The position numbers were made by a program, and so were the translations under genes. Positions 1-11,442 of a stretch of DNA of 64,000 bases are shown here, piece by piece. Source of the stretch: Smittia aterrima. Taxonomy: Eukaryota > Arthropoda > Insecta > Diptera > Chironomidae. Each line of letters starts with the position of its first letter. Position 1 is the stretch's first letter. The notes under the pieces were generated by a model. It searched no databases. It saw only the letters and a program-made list of their open reading frames with translations, and was not told the origin of the DNA. The stretch is from the NCBI GenBank assembly GCA_033063855.1, contig CP093829.1, positions 1,746,243 to 1,810,242 of the forward strand, in the 5' to 3' direction.

Positions 1-765
1 CTGATAAAGTTTCAAGAGTAATTTTAAGAACACTTTCAACTGATTGAACCTCCGTTGTTGGTCGTCTAGCGTTTTTGATTGAGAGCATGGCACTTTCGAT
101 TTGTTCTTTGGTTTTGACAAGATTCTCAGGAAGTTCCTTGACAACTTCTGCTTTCTTGGATTCAACAACTTCAGGAACTTTAGCTTCAGGAGCTTTTTCC
201 ACTTCAGGAGCTTTCTCAACTTCAGGTGTGATTTCTTTCTTTTCTTCTGGTTTGGCTTCTTCTTTAACTTCAGCAACTTGTGGAGTTTCAATTGCCTGAG
301 CTTCTGCTTGTTGAGGCTTGTTAGCTGACTGAAGGACAACAAGAGATTTCTTCAATGTAGAGAGATTGTCTTTGATCAAAATCATGTCGCTTGTTCTCTT
401 CGCAACTAATGAAGCTTCTGCGCTTTCAATAGACTCGACCAATTTCTGTAATTTCGGTTGATCTTCTGGGAGATCTGATAAAGTTTCAAGAGTAATTTTA
501 AGAACACTCTCAACTGATTGAACCTCCGTTGTTGGTCGTCTGGCGTTCTTGATTGAGAGCATGGCACTTTCGATTTGTTCTTTGGTTTTGACAAGATTCT
601 CAGGAAGTTCCTTGACAACTTCTGCTTTCTTGGATTCAACAACTTCAGGAACTTTAACTTCAAGCGATTTTTCTTCCGCAACTTTTTCTTCAACTGGAAG
701 CTTTTCTTCTTTCTTTTCTTCAATTGGAGTTTCTGGTTGAACTGAGATATTTTCAGTAGATTCAA
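1..765 (-). repeat. Related 474-bp (158-aa) repeat class at the distal end of the array
   Basis: Bases 1-186 recur at 475-660 with only a few differences, giving a 474-bp period. From about 661 the second copy switches to the 486-bp class linker. The encoded helical core (SIKNARRPTTEV, EASLVAKRTSDMILIKDNL) is clearly homologous to the 486-bp unit, but it has ITLETLSDL where that class has LTCEKVAEL, so it lacks the unit cysteine. Its linker is different (EKAPEVEKAPEAKVPEVVE). The class continues past the left edge. Confidence 0.85.
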
Positions 766-3700
766 TGATTTTCAATTCTTCAGGAGCTTCAATGACATCT
801 GCTTGACCACTTTGAGGTTTGTCTGTTTCTTTGGTGACTGCTTGTTGAGCTTTTACTGATGCTTGCATAACGGTCAATGTTTGTTTGAGAGATGTCAAGT
901 TCTGTTTGATTAAGATCATGTCGCTCGTTTTCTTCGCGACCAATGAAGCCTCAGCTTTTTCAATTGATTCAATTACTGTTTGCAGTTGAGCTACGTCAGT
1001 CGAAAGCTCAGCCACTTTCTCGCATGTTAGCGAAAGCACTTGTTCAACAGCTTGAACTTCTGCAGAAGGACGACGAGCGTTCTTGATTGATACAATAACG
1101 GTTTCGATCTCTTCTTTTGTTTTCTCCACAATTTGTGCTGTAACTTCTTGAGCTTTTTCTTCAACAACTTTCTCTTCAACTGGAAGCTTTTCTTCTTTCT
1201 TTTCTTCAATTGGAGTTTCTGGTTGAACTGAGATATTTTCAGTAGATTCAATGATTTTCAATTCTTCAGGAGCTTCAATGACATCTGCTTGACCACTTTG
1301 AGGTTTGTCTGTTTCTTTGGTGACTGCTTGTTGAGCTTTTACTGATGCTTGCATAACGGTCAATGTTTGTTTGAGAGATGACAAGTTCTGTTTGATTAAG
1401 ATCATGTCGCTCGTTTTCTTTGCGACCAATGAAGCCTCAGCTTTTTCAATTGATTCAATTACTGTTTGCAATTGAGCTTCGTCAGTCGAAAGCTCAGCCA
1501 CTTTCTCGCATGTGAGCGAAAGCACTTGTTCAACAGCTTGAACTTCTGCAGAAGGACGACGAGCGTTCTTGATTGATACAATAACGGTTTCGATCTCTTC
1601 TTTTGTCTTCTCCACAATTTGTGCTGTAACTTCTTGAGCTTTTTCTTCAACAACTTTCTCTTCAACTGGAAGCTTTTCTTCTTTCTTTTCTTCAATTGGA
1701 GTTTCTGGTTGAACTGAGATATTTTCAGTAGATTCAATGATTTTCAATTCTTCAGGAGCTTCAATGACATCTGCTTGACCACTTTGAGGTTTGTCTGTTT
1801 CCTTGGTAACTGCTTGTTGAGCTTTCACTGATGCTTGCATAACTGTCAATGTTTGTTTGAGAGATGACAAGTTCTGTTTGATTAAGATCATGTCGCTCGT
1901 TTTCTTTGCGACCAATGAAGCCTCAGCTTTTTCAATTGATTCAATTACTGTTTGCAATTGAGCTTCGTCAGTCGAAAGCTCAGCCACTTTTTCGCATGTG
2001 AGCGAAAGCACTTGTTCAACAGCTTGAACTTCTGCAGAAGGACGACGAGCGTTCTTGATTGATACAATAACGGTTTCGATCTCTTCTTTTGTCTTCTCCA
2101 CAATTTGTGCTGTAACTTCTTGAGCTTTTTCTTCAACAACTTTCTCTTCAACTGGAAGCTTTTCTTCTTTCTTTTCTTCAATAGGAGTTTCTGGTTGAAC
2201 TGAGATATTTTCAGTAGATTCAATGATTTTCAATTCTTCAGGAGCTTCAATGACATCTGCTTGACCACTTTGAGGTTTGTCTGTTTCTTTGGTAACTGCT
2301 TGTTGAGCTTTCACTGATGCTTGCATAACTGTCAATGTTTGTTTGAGAGATGACAAGTTCTGTTTGATTAAGATCATGTCGCTCGTTTTCTTTGCGACCA
2401 ATGAAGCCTCAGCTTTTTCAATTGATTCAATTACTGTTTGCAATTGAGCTTCGTCAGTCGAAAGCTCAGCCACTTTCTCGCATGTGAGCGAAAGCACTTG
2501 TTCAACAGCTTGAACTTCTGCAGAAGGACGACGAGCGTTCTTGATTGATACAATAACGGTTTCGATCTCTTCTTTTGTCTTCTCCACAATTTGTGCTGTA
2601 ACTTCTTGAGCTTTTTCTTCAACAACTTTCTCTTCAACTGGAAGCTTTTCTTCTTTCTTTTCTTCAATAGGAGTTTCTGGTTGAACTGAGATATTTTCAG
2701 TAGATTCAATGATTTTCAATTCTTCAGGAGCTTCAATGACATCTGCTTGACCACTTTGAGGTTTGTCTGTTTCTTTGGTAACTGCTTGTTGAGCTTTCAC
2801 TGATGCTTGCATAACTGTCAATGTTTGTTTGAGAGATGACAAGTTCTGTTTGATTAAGATCATGTCGCTCGTTTTCTTTGCGACCAATGAAGCCTCAGCT
2901 TTTTCAATTGATTCAATTACTGTTTGCAATTGAGCTTCGTCAGTCGAAAGCTCAGCCACTTTCTCGCATGTGAGCGAAAGCACTTGTTCAACAGCTTGAA
3001 CTTCTGCAGAAGGACGACGAGCGTTCTTGATTGATACAATAACGGTTTCGATCTCTTCTTTTGTCTTCTCCACAATTTGTGCTGTAACTTCTTGAGCTTT
3101 TTCTTCAACAACTTTCTCTTCAACTGGAAGCTTTTCTTCTTTCTTTTCTTCAATAGGAGTTTCTGGTTGAACTGAGATATTTTCAGTAGATTCAATGATT
3201 TTCAATTCTTCAGGAGCTTCAATGACATCTGCTTGACCACTTTGAGGTTTGTCTGTTTCTTTGGTAACTGCTTGTTGAGCTTTCACTGATGCTTGCATAA
3301 CTGTCAATGTTTGTTTGAGAGATGACAAGTTCTGTTTGATTAAGATCATGTCGCTCGTTTTCTTTGCGACCAATGAAGCCTCAGCTTTTTCAATTGATTC
3401 AATTACTGTTTGCAATTGAGCTTCGTCAGTCGAAAGCTCAGCCACTTTCTCGCATGTGAGCGAAAGCACTTGTTCAACAGCTTGAACTTCTGCAGAAGGA
3501 CGACGAGCGTTCTTGATTGATACAATAACGGTTTCGATCTCTTCTTTTGTCTTCTCCACAATTTGTGCTGTAACTTCTTGAGCTTTTTCTTCAACAACTT
3601 TCTCTTCAACTGGAAGCTTTTCTTCTTTCTTTTCTTCAATAGGAGTTTCTGGTTGAACTGAGATATTTTCAGTAGATTCAATGATTTTCAATTCTTCAGG

Positions 3701-6700
3701 AGCTTCAATGACATCTGCTTGACCACTTTGAGGTTTGTCTGTTTCTTTGGTAACTGCTTGTTGAGCTTTCACTGATGCTTGCATAACTGTCAATGTTTGT
3801 TTGAGAGATGACAAGTTCTGTTTGATTAAGATCATGTCGCTCGTTTTCTTTGCGACCAATGAAGCCTCAGCTTTTTCAATTGATTCAATTACTGTTTGCA
3901 GTTGAGCTACGTCAGTCGAAAGCTCAGCCACTTTCTCGCATGTTAGCGAAAGCACTTGTTCAACAGCTTGAACTTCTGCAGAAGGACGACGAGCGTTCTT
4001 GATTGATACAATAACGGTTTCGATCTCTTCTTTTGTCTTCTCCACAATTTGTGCTGTAACTTCTTGAGCTTTTTCTTCAACAACTTTCTCTTCAACTGGA
4101 AGCTTTTCTTCTTTCTTTTCTTCAATAGGAGTTTCTGGTTGAACTGAGATATTTTCAGTAGATTCAATGATTTTCAATTCTTCAGGAGCTTCAATGACAT
4201 CTGCTTGACCACTTTGAGGTTTGTCTGTTTCTTTGGTAACTGCTTGTTGAGCTTTCACTGATGCTTGCATAACTGTCAATGTTTGTTTGAGAGATGACAA
4301 GTTCTGTTTGATTAAGATCATGTCGCTCGTTTTCTTTGCGACCAATGAAGCCTCAGCTTTTTCAATTGATTCAATTACTGTTTGCAATTGAGCTTCGTCA
4401 GTCGAAAGCTCAGCCACTTTCTCGCATGTGAGCGAAAGCACTTGTTCAACAGCTTGAACTTCTGCAGAAGGACGACGAGCGTTCTTGATTGATACAATAA
4501 CGGTTTCGATCTCTTCTTTTGTCTTCTCCACAATTTGTGCTGTAACTTCTTGAGCTTTTTCTTCAACAACTTTCTCTTCAACTGGAAGCTTTTCTTCTTT
4601 CTTTTCTTCAATAGGAGTTTCTGGTTGAACTGAGATATTTTCAGTAGATTCAATGATTTTCAATTCTTCAGGAGCTTCAATGACATCTGCTTGACCACTT
4701 TGAGGTTTGTCTGTTTCTTTGGTAACTGCTTGTTGAGCTTTCACTGATGCTTGCATAACTGTCAATGTTTGTTTGAGAGATGACAAGTTCTGTTTGATTA
4801 AGATCATGTCGCTCGTTTTCTTTGCGACCAATGAAGCCTCAGCTTTTTCAATTGATTCAATTACTGTTTGCAATTGAGCTTCGTCAGTCGAAAGCTCAGC
4901 CACTTTCTCGCATGTGAGCGAAAGCACTTGTTCAACAGCTTGAACTTCTGCAGAAGGACGACGAGCGTTCTTGATTGATACAATAACGGTTTCGATCTCT
5001 TCTTTTGTCTTCTCCACAATTTGTGCTGTAACTTCTTGAGCTTTTTCTTCAACAACTTTCTCTTCAACTGGAAGCTTTTCTTCTTTCTTTTCTTCAATAG
5101 GAGTTTCTGGTTGAACTGAGATATTTTCAGTAGATTCAATGATTTTCAATTCTTCAGGAGCTTCAATGACATCTGCTTGACCACTTTGAGGTTTGTCTGT
5201 TTCTTTGGTAACTGCTTGTTGAGCTTTCACTGATGCTTGCATAACTGTCAATGTTTGTTTGAGAGATGACAAGTTCTGTTTGATTAAGACCATGTCGCTC
5301 GTTTTCTTTGCGACCAATGAAGCCTCAGCTTTTTCAATTGATTCAATTACTGTTTGCAATTGAGCTTCGTCAGTCGAAAGCTCAGCCACTTTCTCGCATG
5401 TGAGCGAAAGCACTTGTTCAACAGCTTGAACTTCTGCAGAAGGACGACGAGCGTTCTTGATTGATACAATAACGGTTTCGATCTCTTCTTTTGTCTTCTC
5501 CACAATTTGTGCTGTAACTTCTTGAGCTTTTTCTTCAACAACTTTCTCTTCAACTGGAAGCTTTTCTTCTTTCTTTTCTTCAATAGGAGTTTCTGGTTGA
5601 ACTGAGATATTTTCAGTAGATTCAATGATTTTCAATTCTTCAGGAGCTTCAATGACATCTGCTTGACCACTTTGAGGTTTGTCTGTTTCTTTGGTAACTG
5701 CTTGTTGAGCTTTCACTGATGCTTGCATAACTGTCAATGTTTGTTTGAGAGATGACAAGTTCTGTTTGATTAAGATCATGTCGCTCGTTTTCTTTGCGAC
5801 CAATGAAGCCTCAGCTTTTTCAATTGATTCAATTACTGTTTGCAGTTGAGCTTCGTCAGTCGAAAGCTCAGCCACTTTCTCGCATGTGAGCGAAAGCACT
5901 TGTTCAACAGCTTGAACTTCTGCAGAAGGACGACGAGCGTTCTTGATTGAAACAATAACGGTTTCGATCTCTTCTTTTGTCTTCTCCACAATTTGTGCTG
6001 TAACTTCTTGAGCTTTTTCTTCAACAACTTTCTCTTCAACTGGAAGCTTTTCTTCTTTCTTTTCTTCAATAGGAGTTTCTGGTTGAACTGAGATATTTTC
6101 AGTAGATTCAATGATTTTCAATTCTTCAGGAGCTTCAATGACATCTGCTTGACCACTTTGAGGTTTGTCTGTTTCTTTGGTAACTGCTTGTTGAGCTTTC
6201 ACTGATGCTTGCATAACTGTCAATGTTTGTTTGAGAGATGACAAGTTCTGTTTGATTAAGATCATGTCGCTCGTTTTCTTTGCGACCAATGAAGCCTCAG
6301 CTTTTTCAATTGATTCAATTACTGTTTGCAATTGAGCTTCGTCAGTCGAAAGCTCAGCCACTTTCTCGCATGTGAGCGAAAGCACTTGTTCAACAGCTTG
6401 AACTTCTGCAGAAGGACGACGAGCGTTCTTGATTGATACAATAACGGTTTCGATCTCTTCTTTTGTCTTCTCCACAATTTGTGCTGTAACTTCTTGAGCT
6501 TTTTCTTCAACAACTTTCTCTTCAACTGGAAGCTTTTCTTCTTTCTTTTCTTCAATAGGAGTTTCTGGTTGAACTGAGATATTTTCAGTAGATTCAATGA
6601 TTTTCAATTCTTCAGGAGCTTCAATGACATCTGCTTGACCACTTTGAGGTTTGTCTGTTTCTTTGGTAACTGCTTGTTGAGCTTTCACTGATGCTTGCAT

Positions 6701-9700
6701 AACTGTCAATGTTTGTTTGAGAGATGACAAGTTCTGTTTGATTAAGATCATGTCGCTCGTTTTCTTTGCGACCAATGAAGCCTCAGCTTTTTCAATTGAT
6801 TCAATTACTGTTTGCAATTGAGCTTCGTCAGTCGAAAGCTCAGCCACTTTCTCGCATGTGAGCGAAAGCACTTGTTCAACAGCTTGAACTTCTGCAGAAG
6901 GACGACGAGCGTTCTTGATTGATACAATAACGGTTTCGATCTCTTCTTTTGTCTTCTCCACAATTTGTGCTGTAACTTCTTGAGCTTTTTCTTCAACAAC
7001 TTTCTCTTCAACTGGAAGCTTTTCTTCTTTCTTTTCTTCAATAGGAGTTTCTGGTTGAACTGAGATATTTTCAGTAGATTCAATGATTTTCAATTCTTCA
7101 GGAGCTTCAATGACATCTGCTTGACCACTTTGAGGTTTGTCTGTTTCTTTGGTAACTGCTTGTTGAGCTTTCACTGATGCTTGCATAACTGTCAATGTTT
7201 GTTTGAGAGATGACAAGTTCTGTTTGATTAAGATCATGTCGCTCGTTTTCTTTGCGACCAATGAAGCCTCAGCTTTTTCAATTGATTCAATTACTGTTTG
7301 CAGTTGAGCTTCGTCAGTCGAAAGCTCGGCCACTTTCTCGCATGCGAGAGAAAGCACTTGTTCAACAGCTTGAACTTCTGCAGAAGGACGACGAGCGTTC
7401 TTGATTGAAACAATGACGGTTTCGATCTCTTCTTTTGTCTTCTCCACAATTTGTGCTGTAACTTCTTGAGCTTTTTCTTCAACAATTTTCTCTTCAACTG
7501 GAAGCTTTTCTTCTTTCTTTTCTTCAATAGGTGTTTCTTGTTGAACTGAGATATTTTCAGTAGATTCAATGATTTTCAATTCTTCAGGAGCTTCAATGAC
7601 ATCTGCTTGACCACTTTGAGGTTTGTCTGTTTCTTTGGTAACTGCTTGTTGAGCTTTCACTGATGCTTGCATAACTGTCAATGTTTGTTTGAGAGATGAC
7701 AAGTTCTGTTTGATTAAGATCATGTCGCTCGTTTTCTTTGCGACCAATGAAGCCTCAGCTTTTTCAATTGATTCAATTACTGTTTGCAGTTGAGCTTCGT
7801 CAGTCGAAAGCTCAGCCACTTTCTCGCATGCGAGCGAAAGCACTTGTTCAACAGCTTGAACTTCTGCAGAAGGACGACGAGCGTTCTTGATTGATACAAT
7901 AACGATTTTGATCTCTTCTTTTGTCTTCTCCACAATTTGTGCTGTAACTTCTTGAGCTTTTTCTTCAACAACTTTTTCTTGTGGAAGCTTTTCTTCAGGA
8001 CTGGTTTCAATCGGGACAGGTTTTTGAACTGCTATATTTTCAGCTGGCACAATAACCTCCTTTGTATCTGAATCTATTGTTGTGATAATTTCAGATTCAG
8101 CGGTTTTATTCGTCACTTCTTTGGATTCTTCTGCTCGCTCTTGTTGATTTTCTTCCTGTGTTGTTTGTTGATTTTCAATTAGTTTTGAAACTTCTACCGT
8201 TTCGCTACGCACATTTGTGGTAGATTTATCAGCAAAACTTTCAACTGCTGAATCAATAGCGGAAATATCATCAAACGTAGCAGATGCTTCTTCAATCTCC
8301 ACTAAATTATGGATTATAGCTTCAATTCGACTGTGCAATTCCTCCAAAGGCTTCGCTGTTTGCAAACTTATTTGTGTTGCTTCAAATTCTCCGCTAATCT
8401 CGTGGGCAGCCACAAATTCATGTTGAATTGCTGCAATGCAATCCCTCAATTCGACGAGCGGATTTGCAAGCAGTTTTAATGATTCATGAGTGGCAGAAAA
8501 ACTTTTCGTAGCATCGTAAGTTTGATGTTGTGTTTTCGAGATGACAGAGAGCTCGTGATAAATTTCTCTAATCGGCTTGGCTAACTTTAAAATTGCATCG
8601 TAATCGTTTGCAATTATTTCTGAAACATTTTCCAGTGAAATGTCTTGCCTGATGTTGGCAATATGCTTTGAGAGCTCTCGCAATGGTTGTGCAAGCATTT
8701 TCAACGAAGACAAATTTTCACAGGATAATGACTTGTCCTGCTCGAATCCAATAATTTCTTCTATGTTAACGATGTTTTGATGAATACTTGTCAACACATC
8801 GCACTGTTCTTGCATAATAAGGCTTCTTTCGCTCATCTCTGACAAAATTTGAGATTGTTCGGAAAGCTGTTGTTCAAACAAACGTTCTTGATTGAATCGC
8901 TCTTGTTGGTCTAATTGAATAATGTCGAAGAGATGAATTTCAGCGTCACATTGATCGACAAGATTTTTCACTTTCACTAAGTCATCAGCATTTTCCGTTA
9001 CTCTGTGTTGACGAAGTTTTTCTTCAACGACTTCAATATTTTCTTTTAGAATGTTCAATGGATCGAGCAAGTCCCGCAAACTTCCTGACGTTGATCTCTC
9101 CTCGATGTGTCTAAAGCAGTAATTTAGTTCTTCAACTGGATTCTTCAATGCCCAAATGATTTGAAGCGAGTTCTTTGAGAGCGAAGCCTTCACAATATTT
9201 TCGACCATTGATGACAAAGTCATTTTAAGTTGACTCAAACTTTCATAAACACTTGAATTTGTTTTCATTCGAATGTTCTCAATATTACTCTCAAAGTAAA
9301 TTATATTTTGCATAAGAGTTTTTACTAATTTCTGATTATCCTCTGTGTCGATTGGTGAATCTTGTTTCATAAATCCGCTGTCAATTTCATGTCCGATCGA
9401 CGCTAAACCATTTTGCATCTCTTGAAGTGGCAGAATGAATGGCTCAAGCACTCTATTGAAGCTTGACCCGCTTTCGACATTCTTCGAGATACTTTCAAAG
9501 CATTTTGTCAGTTCGTAGAGCGGAGGTGAGACTGTGTCGAGAATTCTAAACGAAATCTTCTCTTCGACAGTGTTTTTAAGACTGTTCTTCGAAACTTTGT
9601 CTTCAATCGACTGAATCTCATTTTGAATATCAATGATTGGCTTTTGAAGTTCATCAAGAGTTTCTTTACTAATTGACTTGCCTTGAGTACTTTCTAAAAT

Positions 9701-11442
9701 CTGCTGGAACTTTATGACATAACGACAAAGCATTTTAAATGCATCAGCTTCTTTCGGAAGTTCGCTAGACGTCACAACTTCTAAAGGAACGACGTCCGGC
9801 AAATGTTGCATTTGAGCAAGTGACTCGGACACTCTTTGAGAAGCTTCAATCGCCGATGCTTCTTGCATCAATGTTTGTGATTTAATTGTGTCCTCCGTAA
9901 TGTGAATTCCGGTCTGCATGTCATTGATGATTAAAAGTGTTTCATTCTTGAGCGAGCCTTCAATATTTTTAAGACAAACTTGTTTCAGATTTTCTAACAA
10001 ACTCAACATTTGCTCGCCAACACTTTCAACGACACAAACACTTGTTCTTTGTACTAAAGTCCTTCCTTCAGCATCCATTTCAACGCATTTCTCAATGACA
10101 TTCAGTCCATTATTAAGCTCTTTCAAGTCGGACAATAAATCTTCCATCAAACCTTCAACCGGTTTCTCGCCGTTATAATCTTTAATTTTATTTTTCACGG
10201 CGTTGATAGGATCAAGAACGTTCTTAATGATGCCGATACTGCTCTCAGCTGAAGCTGGAGACATCATAAGAGTTGATTGCATTACAACTTCATTTTCAAC
10301 AGCTCTCAAATGACTTTCGACTATGCTGACGGTCTTGAAAATGATCTCAAGTGTCGATTTATTCTTTGCAATGGTTTTCTTATCAACTTTCTTCTTTGGC
10401 TGAGCTTTGAGACCGTCGCCTTGTTCACCTGATAAATCTTGAAAGTAAATTGAATCATCATCCTTCGTCTTGCTACTGCCTTCATTGCTTTGCTTCTTCC
10501 TTGGTGGAAGCTTTGGTGGCTCTTGAAGGGAATCGTCATTTTTATTAAGAGCTCTTTGCTTGTCAGAGTCTGCTTTCTCTGAACTTTTAGCGCTCTCAAA
10601 CGTTTGCATATCGGTTTCTGTTATCTCGTCATCGCTATGTGCCTCTTGCACAACGTAATTGTCATTAATCGAAATTGGTTTCGTCTGCTTCGATTGCGAG
10701 AGACTGAAGAACTCCTCAACTTCCCCGCTGCGAAGCGACTCTTCTTTACGTTTCTTCTTTGAAGCTGTCGGTTCAGATAGCGGCTCTTCGAATGCTTGTG
10801 ACATCGCATCAACCACTGAAATATCTTCCATATCTGCTTCAGTTCTCATATCTTCCTCAGGTGGGAAATAATCAGGCGATACATCAATAACGACAGCTTC
10901 CATCAACATATTTCCTGACGTTGTCGTTTCTTTGACGAACCGCAATGGTGGCAATTCAACAACATTTTGCTCTGTTACATGTTCGGATATTTGATCAGCA
11001 TACATTTCAATGATTTGTAAAGCTTCTTCTTCTGTCAAATCGGGAGTCTCGTAGAGCGAGACTGATACTTCTTTTCCATCAAACGAGAATGAAACGTCGC
11101 CTTTCTCATCGACAGTTACATCGCCCATCGGTGTATCATAAAGTTGAGATGTTCTCTCTTCATGAATTGTCGACAGCGATAAATTTCTCTGCAATGCAGC
11201 TGCTGCTTGCTCCGACTTTTGTAAATTCTTATAACCTTCTTCATAGCCTAAGAGAGTAGCTGACGATGTCACTATTCCCATGCAGTTTCGTGCTTCACAA
11301 GTATAAGTCCCGAGACTGCAAGCACCATCCTGTCCGGATATGATACGATGAATGTCACCTGGTTTCAGCTCCACTCCGTCTTTAAACCATTTTAAGACGG
11401 GCTGGGGCACTCCAATTACTTTACACTCCAAGTTAACAGCAC
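1..11442 (-). CDS. Giant Ig protein, exon 4 (Ig7 end, helical region, repeat array), open to window edge
   Basis: The acceptor ctctttcag at 11443-11451 continues Ig7 (GAVNLECKV, LKWFKDG, YTCEARNCMG). Reading plus-strand triplets that start at positions congruent to 2 mod 3, I found no stop on the lines I checked between 11442 and base 1. These cover most of 9841-11442, single lines around 8041, 8761 and 9301, one full repeat unit and lines 1-120. The frame before the array and inside it is the same. After Ig7 comes an acidic region (about 10400-11100) with a PPKLPPRKK proline-rich motif, a helical region (about 8050-10400), then the 486-bp array and the 474-bp class. A single coding exon over 11.4 kb is exceptional but is known from fly sarcomeric genes. 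Confidence 0.85.

Noticed and set aside
1..765. Plus-strand Ser/Thr/Phe-rich open frames at 75-299, 101-328 and 549-740
   Set aside because: They are antisense shadows of the minus-strand repeat coding sequence.
766..8010. Repeated basic 92-codon frames (Lys/Arg-rich) recurring every 486 bp on the minus strand
   Set aside because: They are out-of-frame shadows of the true frame. The sense frame has no stop in the unit I translated and is continuous with Ig7 upstream, while these frames are broken once per unit. Glu/Lys-rich codons shifted by one give Lys/Arg-rich sequence.
766..8010. Regular direct repeats suggestive of a CRISPR array or satellite DNA
   Set aside because: The units are far too long (486 bp), have no unique spacers, and keep one open frame linked by splicing to Ig domains. 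This is a coding repeat.
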